Under the pieces are notes generated by a model. The model was not told the DNA's origin. It saw only the letters and a list, made by a program, of their open reading frames with translations, and ran no database searches. From Amycolatopsis sp. MtRt-6 (GTDB lineage Bacteria > Actinomycetota > Actinomycetes > Mycobacteriales > Pseudonocardiaceae): a stretch of DNA of 64,000 nucleotides. The DNA lies in contig NZ_JADWPD010000007.1 of NCBI RefSeq assembly GCF_017308975.1, positions 1 through 64,000 of the forward strand, written 5' to 3'. A program made the position numbers and the translations under genes. Positions 16,341 through 24,328 of the stretch are shown piece by piece (the first letter of the stretch is position 1; each line of letters starts with the position of its first letter).

Positions 16341-17341
16341 GCCCCCGGAGTCTGGACGGCCGCCGCGCCCGGGAGCCGCGGCATGTCCGGCATCCTGCGA
16401 AGCGTGTCCCCGGTGACGCCGTAGTGGTCGAGGAACGCCTGCCGCAGCGTCTCGGCCGAGCCGAACCCGCACCGGCGGGCGATGGCGGCGAGCGGCAGTT
16501 CGCTGCCCCGCACCAGGTACGCGGCGGCTTCGGTGCGCGCGACGCGGACCGCGCGGGCCGGGGTGGTGCCGAGATGGGTGGCGAACAGCCGGGCCAGGTG
16601 CCGCGGTGTCACCCCCGCCCTGGCCGCCAGCGCCGGCGGGCTCAGGTCCGCGGCCAGGTGGCCGGCGATGTACCCGAGCAGGTCCGGCACGACCCGGTTC
16701 CCCGGCGACGGCGCGGCGAGGAACATGCTGATCTGGGCCTGGTCGGCGGGGCGGTGCAGGTAGGTGACGAGCTCGCGGGCGACCGCGCGGGCCAGCGTCG
16801 GGCCGTGGTCGGCTTCGACGAGCGCGAGGGTCAGGTCGAGCGCGCTGGTGACCCCGGCCGAGGTGTAGACGTTGCCGTCGCGCAGGTACAGCGGCGCCGG
16901 ATCGACGGTGACGGCGGGGAACCGGGCGGCGAGCAGTTCGCCGTAGCCCCAGTGCGTGGTGACCCGCCGCCCGTCGAGCAGCCCGGCGGCGGCGAGCACG
17001 AACGTGCCGGTGCACACCGAGGCGATCCGGCGGCTCCGCCCGGCCAGCCGGCGGATCTGGGCGAGCAGCGGTTCGTCGAGCACGGCCGCGCGCGTCCCGG
17101 CACCGCCCACGACCATCAGCGTGTCCAGCGGCCCGGTGATCGCGGCGAGCCGCCGGGCCCCGGCGAGCACGATCCCCGCCGAGCTGCGCGCGCCCTGCCC
17201 GGACACGGTGGCCAGCTCGACGCGGTACGGCGGCGCGGCGCCGTGGGAGTTCGCCAGTTCCAGCGCGCCGCTCGGGCAGGCCACGTCGAGGATCTGGATC
17301 TGGTCGAAGGCGGCGATGACGACCCGTCTTTCCTGCCCCAT
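16337..17341 (-). CDS. GlxA-type AraC-family regulator with DJ-1 domain
   Basis: 334 residues: DJ-1/PfpI domain at about 5-185 (Cys in ASVCTGTFVLAAAGLLDG, then GVTSALDLTLALVE) and a two-helix-turn-helix AraC domain at 235-320 (LAARAGVTPRHLARLFATHLG, AIARRCGFGSAETLRQAF). TAGATT (17353-17348) lies 6 bases before ATG, giving a leaderless mRNA. Likely ligand-sensing activator of its coupled downstream gene or of a local metabolic operon. Confidence 0.87.
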   Translation of the reverse strand: MGQERRVVIAAFDQIQILDVACPSGALELANSHGAAPPYRVELATVSGQGARSSAGIVLAGARRLAAITGPLDTLMVVGGAGTRAAVLDEPLLAQIRRLAGRSRRIASVCTGTFVLAAAGLLDGRRVTTHWGYGELLAARFPAVTVDPAPLYLRDGNVYTSAGVTSALDLTLALVEADHGPTLARAVARELVTYLHRPADQAQISMFLAAPSPGNRVVPDLLGYIAGHLAADLSPPALAARAGVTPRHLARLFATHLGTTPARAVRVARTEAAAYLVRGSELPLAAIARRCGFGSAETLRQAFLDHYGVTGDTLRRMPDMPRLPGAAAVQTPGA

Positions 17342-17350
17342 GCCCGGAAT

Positions 17351-19399
17351 CTACCGGGTCGGCGGCAGCAGCCCGGGCGGCGCGAAGAGCGGGTAGGTGA
17401 CGAGCACGCCGTCGGCCGTCCGGGTGACCGACGCCGGGCGGAAGAGGTCGCGTTGGCCGGCGTAGAAGGCGGTGGCACCGTCTTCGTCACCGGTCAGCAG
17501 GACCCGGCGGCGCGGCTGCCCGGCGGCGTCCTCGCCGAGCACCTCCGGGAAGGCCGCGACCCGCACCGGCCGGGTGGCCGCGAGCGCGGCGAGGGTGGTG
17601 ATGAGCCGCGGGTCCGCGCGCCCTGCACGCAGCACGGCGGCGGCCTCGGGGCTCAGCGTGATCCGCGCCGACGCGGCCAGCGCTTCGCCGGCGTGGGCCC
17701 GGGCCGGAGCTTCCGGCGGCGCGCCGGGATCGACGGGCGGCAACCCGAGGCGCCAGACGGTGACTCGCGTGTCGCCGGCCCCGAAAACGGCGGTCGGGCC
17801 GGCGCCGGCGAGCGCGCCGTCCAGCGCGGGATAGTGCTTGCGGAGCGCGGCTTCACCGGAGCCGAAGACAGCCCATTCGGCGGCCGGGCAGGTGACGTCG
17901 CACGCGGCGGGCGGGGCCAGCATGCCGGTCGGCCAGCCGGCGTTGGCGAGTTCGGCCCAGGCGGCGTCGTCGACGAGCAGCCGGGAGCCGGAAGCGTTGG
18001 CGCGCACCCAATCGCGGGCCTCGGCCAGCGGGCCGCCGCGGGCGATGGTGGGTTGCAGCGCGGAGTAGCCGGCGACCCAGCTGACAGCGAGAGTGGCCAC
18101 GACGACGGTGGCGGCCAACGCGGGCGCGATCGGGCGGTGGCGGCGCGTGCGGCCGTGGTGCGTGGGGTGCGGAGGCGGGGCGGCCGGGTTGCGGCGGTCG
18201 GCGAACCGCCGGTGTGCGGGGGTGGGCTGTGGGTTGGTGGGGCCGGTCGGTGCGGTGTCGGCCAGCGCGGGCCGGGTGCGGCAGGGCCTCCTGAGCGCGG
18301 CCACCACCCGGCCCGGGCCGCCGGTACCCCCGGCCGGGGCCGCAATGGCGCCGGCCGGGGCCGGCCGGGCGAGACCGCCCGCGTCTCCCCGGCCCTCCGG
18401 GGCGGCCCACCGGATCGCCGCTTCCCGCGGGAGCCGGCCCCAGCGAGCCCGGGAACCCCGCCGGGTCAGGGCCTGGGCCACTCCCGCCACCAGCAGCGGT
18501 GTCACCGGCAGCAGCAACGCCAGCACCGCCGTCGACGGCACACCCGGCACCAGCAGCACCGCCGCGAGCAGCACGCCCGTCAGCGCGAACGGCCGCACCG
18601 CCCGCACCCCCAGCGCCGCCACCGAAGCGACCGCCGACCACAGCACCCAGGCCGGGTCCAGGGCCGCCCAGTCGGCGAGCGCCGGACCGGTTGCGGCCGG
18701 CAGGTGGGGGCGCAACACCGCCGCCGCCGGGCCGAACGCGATACCCAGGCCCAGGTTCAGCACCACCGCCACCAGTGCCGCCCGGACCGGGGCCCGGCGG
18801 ACCAGCAGCCAGCCCGCCGCGGGGAGGAAGAACAGCGCCAACGGGGACGTCAGCACCGCCGCCAGCAGGCACGCCGCCGCCGCCACGTCGTGGCGGACGC
18901 GGGCCCTCCGGCGGGTGATCAGGACCAGCGCTCCCAGCACCCACACCGCCGCCAGGTGCTCCACGACGACCAGGCGCTGCACCCCGAGCGCGAGCGGGGA
19001 CGCCGCCAGGAGCAGCACCGCCACCGCCGCGGCCCAGCGCGGCAAGCCCAGGCGGCGGGCCAGGACCCACAGCAGTGCCGCGCCCGCCAGGGCCGCCAGC
19101 AGCACGGTTTCGCGGACCGCCGCCAGCGCCGTCGTCGACCGGCCGAACGCGTCCGGCACCATCGTCGCCGCCGCGAGCTGGAGCCAGCCGAACGGGCTGA
19201 CCCCGGCGCCGCCCGCGTCGGCGAACGACGTCAGGTGGCCGAGCGCGTACGCGTGGGCGACCGTGGCGGCCTCCGCGGGCAGGGCCGGCGCGGGCGCGGC
19301 GAGGTAGAGCACCCGCAGCCCGCCGGCCAGCGCCAGCAGGGCGAGCACGATGTCGAGCGACAGCAGCCGGTGCGCGGCGGAACCCGGCCTGTGAGCCAT
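17351..19399 (-). CDS. Polytopic membrane protein, GT39-like
   Basis: 682 residues. The first ~370 residues hold eight to ten hydrophobic helices in the style of dolichyl-phosphate-mannose-type glycosyltransferases, including an extracytoplasmic loop after TM1. A Pro/Arg-rich, low-complexity cytoplasmic linker (about 340-440) is followed by one more helix (ALAATVVVATLAVSWVAGYSAL) and a soluble C-terminal domain of about 230 residues. TACAGT (19412-19407) ends 7 bases before ATG (leaderless). The acceptor is unknown and catalytic acidic residues could not be fixed by eye. Confidence 0.6.
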   Translation of the reverse strand: MAHRPGSAAHRLLSLDIVLALLALAGGLRVLYLAAPAPALPAEAATVAHAYALGHLTSFADAGGAGVSPFGWLQLAAATMVPDAFGRSTTALAAVRETVLLAALAGAALLWVLARRLGLPRWAAAVAVLLLAASPLALGVQRLVVVEHLAAVWVLGALVLITRRRARVRHDVAAAACLLAAVLTSPLALFFLPAAGWLLVRRAPVRAALVAVVLNLGLGIAFGPAAAVLRPHLPAATGPALADWAALDPAWVLWSAVASVAALGVRAVRPFALTGVLLAAVLLVPGVPSTAVLALLLPVTPLLVAGVAQALTRRGSRARWGRLPREAAIRWAAPEGRGDAGGLARPAPAGAIAAPAGGTGGPGRVVAALRRPCRTRPALADTAPTGPTNPQPTPAHRRFADRRNPAAPPPHPTHHGRTRRHRPIAPALAATVVVATLAVSWVAGYSALQPTIARGGPLAEARDWVRANASGSRLLVDDAAWAELANAGWPTGMLAPPAACDVTCPAAEWAVFGSGEAALRKHYPALDGALAGAGPTAVFGAGDTRVTVWRLGLPPVDPGAPPEAPARAHAGEALAASARITLSPEAAAVLRAGRADPRLITTLAALAATRPVRVAAFPEVLGEDAAGQPRRRVLLTGDEDGATAFYAGQRDLFRPASVTRTADGVLVTYPLFAPPGLLPPTR

Positions 19400-19452
19400 T
19401 GGACGGACTGTAGCGGAGCCCGCCGCCGGAACCCGTTGCCGGGCAACGCCGG

Positions 19453-20223
19453 CTACGGCTGTCCCGAGAGTGTCCGGGTCAACGCGAGCGCCACCGTCCG
19501 GACGGCCGGGGCGACCCGCTCGGTCCGCATCCGGTTGGCCCAGCCGGAGATCGACACCGCCGCCACCGCGACGCCGCGGGCGTCGAGCAGCGGGCTGGCC
19601 GCGCACACCACGCCGACGCCGGATTCCTCGCGCTCCAAGGCGATCCCGTCCTCCCGGACGCGGCCGAGCTGACGGCGGAGCAGGCCGGGCGCGGTGATCG
19701 TCCGCGCGCTCAGCCGCGGCAGCCCGGCGTCGATCACCTGGCTCACCACGGACTCCGGGGAAAACGCCAGGATCGCCTTGCCGACGCCGGTGGCGTGCGC
19801 CGGGAACCGGCCGCCGATGCGCGAAGGCAGCGTCGGCGCGTCCGGCCCGCGCAATACGTCCAGGTACACGACTTCGGTGCCTTCGAGGATCGCGAGGTGG
19901 ACGGTGTTGCGGGTGGCCTCGCGCAGGTCGGCCAGGTAGGGCCGGGCCGCCTCGACCAGGCCGCGCCGCGGCGAGGCCAGCTGGCCGATCTCGAACAGCC
20001 GCAGCCCGAGCCGCACCGCGCCCGCTTCGCGTTCGAGCAGCCCGGTCTCGGTGAGGTGCCCGGCGAGCCGGTGGACGGTCGTCTTCGCCAGGCCGGTCCG
20101 GCGGGCGAGCTCGGAGACGCCGAGGGTCTCGTCACCCGGCCGGAAGGCCTCCAGGAGCGCGGCGAGCCGGGCCGCGACGAGGCCGTCGCCGTTCGCGCCG
20201 TCGTTCCGTCCAGCGGTACGCAT
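19453..20223 (-). CDS. IclR-family transcriptional regulator
   Basis: 256 residues. N-terminal winged helix (LGVSELARRTGLAKTTVHRLAGHL, about 33-57) and C-terminal IclR effector domain (HLAILEGTEVVYLDVLRG, FPAHATGVGKAILAF, and the closing WANRMRTERVAPAVRTVA). Usually controls small-molecule catabolism, but the adjacent genes do not show which. ATG at 20223. Confidence 0.88.
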   Translation of the reverse strand: MRTAGRNDGANGDGLVAARLAALLEAFRPGDETLGVSELARRTGLAKTTVHRLAGHLTETGLLEREAGAVRLGLRLFEIGQLASPRRGLVEAARPYLADLREATRNTVHLAILEGTEVVYLDVLRGPDAPTLPSRIGGRFPAHATGVGKAILAFSPESVVSQVIDAGLPRLSARTITAPGLLRRQLGRVREDGIALEREESGVGVVCAASPLLDARGVAVAAVSISGWANRMRTERVAPAVRTVALALTRTLSGQP

Positions 20224-20275
20224 GGGTTGAGTGTGCCCGATCGGCGGGGCGAGTGTCAGCAGTGAGGAGGTGGGG

Positions 20276-20866
20276 TCAGTGGCTGTCGGCGCCGAGGACG
20301 AGCTTGACGCAGTGCGCGACGAGCCGTTCGCGCGACACCGGCAGCGACCCGTCGAGGTAGGCGATGAAGACGTTGCTCAGCGCGCCGACCAGCCCGACGG
20401 CGGCCAGCCGGCGTTCGAGCTCGTCGCCGTGGGACAGCTGCTCGCCGACGAGCGCGGCGAACACCGGCAGCAGGTGCAGGCCCCGGCGGGTCAGCGCCGG
20501 GTCGGTGAGCGGCGCGAGCAGCAGGACCCGGCCCTTGCGGGGGTCGTCGACGATCAGCTCGACGAACGCACGCACGGCGTGCTCCGCCCGCAGCACCGGA
20601 GTGGGCGCGTCCCGCACGGCGTCGACGAGCGCCTGCCGCGCCTGCTCTCCGACGTGCTCGTACACGGCCGCGACGAGCTCTTCGCGGTCGGCGAAGCTCT
20701 CGTAGAAGTAGCGCTCGGTCAGCTTCGCGTGCCGGCACACCGCGCGGACGCTCGTCCCGGCCGAGCCCTCGGTGCCCAGCAGCTCCAGGCCCGCGGCCAC
20801 CAGTTGCTCCCGCCGGAGCGCCTTCCGGTCGTCCAGCGTCGTGCCCGCCCAGGTCCGGCCCGGCAT
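20276..20866 (-). CDS. TetR-family repressor
   Basis: 196 residues. HTH at about 20-60 (VRAVCRHAKLTERYFYESFADREELV) with a C-terminal ligand domain. The ATG at 20866 is preferred over the GTG at 20869 because GAGGAG (20880-20875 on the minus strand) is then 5 bases upstream instead of 2. It faces the oxygenase operon across a doubled operator (20881-20926) and probably represses both itself and that operon. Confidence 0.85.
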   Translation of the reverse strand: MPGRTWAGTTLDDRKALRREQLVAAGLELLGTEGSAGTSVRAVCRHAKLTERYFYESFADREELVAAVYEHVGEQARQALVDAVRDAPTPVLRAEHAVRAFVELIVDDPRKGRVLLLAPLTDPALTRRGLHLLPVFAALVGEQLSHGDELERRLAAVGLVGALSNVFIAYLDGSLPVSRERLVAHCVKLVLGADSH

Positions 20867-20880
20867 CACAGCTCCTCGGT

Positions 20881-20926
20881 TGACTACAACTGTTGTCAGA
20901 TCCTAGCCTGACAACAGCCGTAGTCA
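20881..20926. promoter_or_regulatory. Doubled TetR operator
   Basis: Two 18-bp near-palindromes, TGACTACAACTGTTGTCA (20881-20898) and TGACAACAGCCGTAGTCA (20909-20926), are arranged as mirror images around 20903. Both have TGAC-N10-GTCA ends. Outer and inner arms give a perfect interrupted repeat over 46 bases. Located between divergent tetR and the oxygenase gene. Confidence 0.75.
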
Positions 20927-20952
20927 GTTCCGGACTCGACGAGGAGTACGCG

Positions 20953-21870
20953 ATGGAACCCGAGCCGCTGGGGCCCGACTCGCTGACGTGGAAGTACTTC
21001 GGCGACTGGCGCGGCCTGCTCATCGGCCTGTGGGCCGGGTCGATGCAGAACATGCACCCCGGCCTCGGCGCCGGCGTCGAGCAGCACTCGCGGTTCTTCG
21101 AAGAGCGCTGGCAACGGCTGTTCCGCTCGCTCTACCCGATCGGCGGGGTGGTCTACGACGGCCCGCGCGCCCACCGGACCGCGCTGGAAGTCCGCGGTTA
21201 CCACGACCGCATCAAGGGCGTCGACGCGCAGGGCCGCCGCTACCACGCGCTCGACCCCGGCACCTACTACTGGGCGCACGCGACCTTCTTCGTCAGCACG
21301 ATCCTCATCGCCGACCACTTCATGGGCGGCATCGGCGAGGCCGAAAAGCGGCGGCTGTTCGACGAGCACGTCCAGTGGTGGCGGATGTACGACATGACGA
21401 TGCGGCCGGTGCCGGAGAGCTGGGAGGACTTCCAGCGCTACTGGAAGCACATGTGCGCCGAGGTCCTCGAAGACAACAAGGCCACCCGGGACGTCCTCGA
21501 CATCCGCGGGCTCGGCAAGCCGCCGTTCCTGCCCTGGCTCCCGGACCCGCTGTGGCGGCCGGTCCAGCGGGTGATCGCGCGCAACTTCGTGTGGCTGACG
21601 ATCGGCCTCTACGACCGCGAGGTCCGCGACCTGCTCGGCTTCCGCTGGACCGAGCGCGACGCGCGGCGGCACCGGCGGTTCGGGAAGTTCGTCAACGCCG
21701 CCTTCAAGCTCGTCCCGCACGACCGCCGCTACCACCCGCGAGCCCGCGCCGGCTGGCGCCGCGAGCGCGGGGAGGTGGCCGCGGACGCGCCGTTGGTCGA
21801 GACTCCACCCAGGAACCTGCCGCCGCTGTCCGAGCGGGGCAAGCCCGAGCACTACGCGCCGAACGTCTAG
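20953..21870 (+). CDS. Oxygenase of the MpaB/DUF2236 family
   Basis: 305 residues. Diagnostic features: long N-terminal region with LIGLWAGSMQNMHPGLGAGV and HSRFFEERWQRL, and the His-rich segment ALDPGTYYWAHATFFVSTI, as in latex-clearing-protein/MpaB-type heme oxygenases. The distal oxidation substrate is unknown. ATG at 20953 has GAGGAG 6 bases upstream; upstream in-frame starts fall inside the operator. First gene of a two-gene unit with the LLM enzyme 9 bases downstream. Confidence 0.8.
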   Translation: MEPEPLGPDSLTWKYFGDWRGLLIGLWAGSMQNMHPGLGAGVEQHSRFFEERWQRLFRSLYPIGGVVYDGPRAHRTALEVRGYHDRIKGVDAQGRRYHALDPGTYYWAHATFFVSTILIADHFMGGIGEAEKRRLFDEHVQWWRMYDMTMRPVPESWEDFQRYWKHMCAEVLEDNKATRDVLDIRGLGKPPFLPWLPDPLWRPVQRVIARNFVWLTIGLYDREVRDLLGFRWTERDARRHRRFGKFVNAAFKLVPHDRRYHPRARAGWRRERGEVAADAPLVETPPRNLPPLSERGKPEHYAPNV

Positions 21871-21879
21871 GAGGCATTC

Positions 21880-22905
21880 GTGAAGCTGGGATTCCATGTC
21901 GGGTATTGGCAGAGCGGCCCGACCCCGGGTGCGCTCGAAGCCGTCCTCAAGGCCGAGGAGCTCGGCTTCGACTCGGTGTGGACGGCGGAGGCGTACGGCT
22001 CGGACGCCTTCACGCCGCTGGCCTGGTACGGCGCTTCCACCAGCCGGATCCGGCTCGGCACGAACATCGTCCAGATGGCCGCCCGGACGCCGACGGCGAC
22101 GGCGATGAGCGCGCTGACCCTCGACCACCTCTCCGGCGGCCGGATGGTGCTCGGGCTCGGCGCGTCCGGTCCGCAGGTCGTCGAGGGCTGGTACGGCCAG
22201 CCCTACCCGAAGCCCCTGGCCCGGACGCGCGAGTACATCGACATCGTCCGGCAGGTGATCGCCCGTGAGGCGCCGGTGACCCTCGACGGCGAACACTTCC
22301 AGCTGCCCTACCAGGGCGGCGCCGGGCTCGGCAAGCCGCTGAAGTCCACGGTGCACCCGCTGCGCACGGACATCCCGATCCACCTGGCGGCCGAAGGTCC
22401 CAAGAACGTCGCCCTCGCGGCGGAGATCGCCGACGGCTGGCTGCCGCTGTTCTTCTCGCCCAAGAGCAACGACTTCTACAAGGCTGCGCTCGAAGAAGGC
22501 TTCTCGCGGCCGGGCGCGCGGCACACCTTCGAGACGTTCGAGGTGCCGTGCTCGCTGCCGGTCATCGTGCACGACGACGTCGAGGAGGCGGCGAGCTGGA
22601 TCAAGCCGTCGCTGGCGTTGTACATCGGCGGGATGGGCGCCAAGAGCGTCAACTTCCACCACGACGTGTACGCGCGGCTCGGCTACGGCGACGTCGCCGA
22701 CGAGGTCCAGGAGCTCTTCCTCGCCGGCCGCAAGGCGGAGGCGGCCGCGGCGATCCCGACGTCGCTGGTGGAGGACACCTCGCTGATCGGGCCGCCGGAG
22801 AAGATCCGCGAAGAGCTCAAGGCCTGGGAGGACACCGTGGTCACCCAGCTGCTGCTGCGCGGGGACGCCGCGACGCTGGAGAAGATCGCCCGCGCCCTCG
22901 GCTGA
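21880..22905 (+). CDS. LLM-class F420-dependent oxidoreductase-like protein
   Basis: 341 residues, luciferase-like TIM barrel: MKLGFHVGYWQ start, AEELGFDSVWTAEAYGSDAF, LGTNIVQMAARTPTATAMSA, LSGGRMVLGLGASGPQVVEGW. These are the features of F420-dependent LLM enzymes in actinobacteria. GTG start with GGAGG 4-5 bases upstream. Co-transcribed with the MpaB-family oxygenase; together they suggest an oxidative catabolic step under TetR control. Confidence 0.85.
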   Translation: MKLGFHVGYWQSGPTPGALEAVLKAEELGFDSVWTAEAYGSDAFTPLAWYGASTSRIRLGTNIVQMAARTPTATAMSALTLDHLSGGRMVLGLGASGPQVVEGWYGQPYPKPLARTREYIDIVRQVIAREAPVTLDGEHFQLPYQGGAGLGKPLKSTVHPLRTDIPIHLAAEGPKNVALAAEIADGWLPLFFSPKSNDFYKAALEEGFSRPGARHTFETFEVPCSLPVIVHDDVEEAASWIKPSLALYIGGMGAKSVNFHHDVYARLGYGDVADEVQELFLAGRKAEAAAAIPTSLVEDTSLIGPPEKIREELKAWEDTVVTQLLLRGDAATLEKIARALG

Positions 22906-22963
22906 CCGGCGGGCCGCTCCGTGCCCCAGGTCACGACGATGGCACGATTCCCCTCGATCCCCA

Positions 22964-23004
22964 CCGGGTGCCCGCCGAGATCGAATACTCGTGCGGGCAC
23001 CCGG
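22964..23004. terminator. Hairpin, possible terminator or leader structure
   Basis: CCGGGTGCCCG (22964-22974) pairs perfectly with CGGGCACCCGG (22994-23004), an 11-bp stem with a 19-base loop. It lies after the LLM gene and 19 bases before the MFS start, so it may end the first transcript or regulate the second. Confidence 0.5.
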
Positions 23005-23023
23005 TAAGCCTGCGAGGAGGACC

Positions 23024-24328
23024 ATGACGACGCTGTCCGGCCGGACGAGGTTCCGCTATTCGCTCGGCTCGTTCGTCACCGGGTCCTTCGGCACGGTCCC
23101 GGGCCTGGTGCTGGTGAAGTACCTGACCGACACGATGGCCGTGCCCGCGGGCTGGGCCGCGGCGATCGTGTTCGTGCCCAAGGCCTGGGACGTGCTGTTC
23201 AACCCGGTCGCCGGCCGGCTGTCCGACGCCGACCTGCTCAGGACCGGCAGCCGGCGGCGGTTCCTGCTGATCGGCGGCATCGGCGTGGCGATCCTGTTCG
23301 CGGCGATGTTCGCCCACCCCGGCTTCGGCGACCCACTGCCGGACGCGCTGTACGTGGCCATCATGTTCGCCGCCTGCGCCACGGCATACGCGCTGTTCCA
23401 GGTGCCGTTCAACGCGCTGCCGGCCGAGCTGACCGAGTCGGCGACCGAGCGGACGAAACTCACCAGTGTCCGCATCGGCGTGCTCGCCGTGACGATCCTG
23501 GTCTGCGGCGGTGGCGCGCCCGCGATCACCGCCGGGATCGGCGGGGTCGCCGGGTACCGGATCATGGCCGTCGTCATCGGGCTGATCGTGCTGGCCGCGA
23601 CGCTGCTGGTCTACTTCGGGCTCAAGGACGCGCCGGTCGGCTCGCTGCGGCCGAACACGGTGAGCCTCAAGGAACTCGTGCGCACGCTCGCCGCGTGGCG
23701 GCCGTTCCGCTGGCTCCTCGGCACGTACTTCATCCAGGCGCTGGGCATCGGCACGGTGCTCGCCGCGATCCCGTTCTTCGCCCAGCGCATCCTCGGCAGC
23801 GAAGGCTACGGCACGATCCTGTTCGTCATCTTCGTCGGCCCGGCGCTGGTCACCATGCCGCTGTGGCCGCGGCTGGGCGACCGGGTGGGCAAGCTCAACG
23901 GCTTCCGCCTGGCCACCGCCGCCTTCGCGATCGGCCTGCTCGGCCTGGTCTTCGCCCAGTCGATCCCGCTGGTCGTCTCGTTCGTCTTCGTGGCGCTCTG
24001 CGGCGTCGGCTACGCCGGGATCTCGGTGTTCCCGCTGGCGATCCTGCCCGACCTGATCACGGCCGAGGAGGAACGCACCGGCGAGACGCGCGCCGGGATC
24101 GCGGCGGGGGTGTGGACCGCGGGGGAGACCCTCGGCCTGGCCTTCGGCGGCGGGCTGTGGGCGCTGATCCTGGCGTTCGGCGGGTACGTGTCCAGCACGG
24201 ACGCCACGGCGTTCCAGCCGCACAGCGCCATCGTGGCGATCCTCGTCGGCTCGTCGATCATCCCCGGCATGCTCATCGCGCTGGCCCTGCCGCTGCTGCG
24301 GCGCAAGGTGCTGGAGCCGCGCCCGTGA
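23024..24328 (+). CDS. MelB/GPH-type MFS transporter
   Basis: 434 residues, 12 predicted helices. The early FRYSLGSFVTGSFG and KYLTDTMAVPAG, the charged GRLSDADLLRTGSRRRFLL loop, and the second-half AEEERTGETRAGIAAGVW loop are typical of glycoside-pentoside-hexuronide:cation symporters (MFS_2). ATG preceded by GAGGAGG. The gene ends in a GTGA overlap with a PLP enzyme, suggesting that the transporter imports that enzyme's substrate. Confidence 0.82.
   Translation: MTTLSGRTRFRYSLGSFVTGSFGTVPGLVLVKYLTDTMAVPAGWAAAIVFVPKAWDVLFNPVAGRLSDADLLRTGSRRRFLLIGGIGVAILFAAMFAHPGFGDPLPDALYVAIMFAACATAYALFQVPFNALPAELTESATERTKLTSVRIGVLAVTILVCGGGAPAITAGIGGVAGYRIMAVVIGLIVLAATLLVYFGLKDAPVGSLRPNTVSLKELVRTLAAWRPFRWLLGTYFIQALGIGTVLAAIPFFAQRILGSEGYGTILFVIFVGPALVTMPLWPRLGDRVGKLNGFRLATAAFAIGLLGLVFAQSIPLVVSFVFVALCGVGYAGISVFPLAILPDLITAEEERTGETRAGIAAGVWTAGETLGLAFGGGLWALILAFGGYVSSTDATAFQPHSAIVAILVGSSIIPGMLIALALPLLRRKVLEPRP

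Noticed and set aside
16280..19672. Very long open frame on the plus strand
   Set aside because: It runs antisense to three well-supported genes; GC-rich DNA leaves opposite frames open, and the translation has low-complexity Arg/Gly/Pro content.
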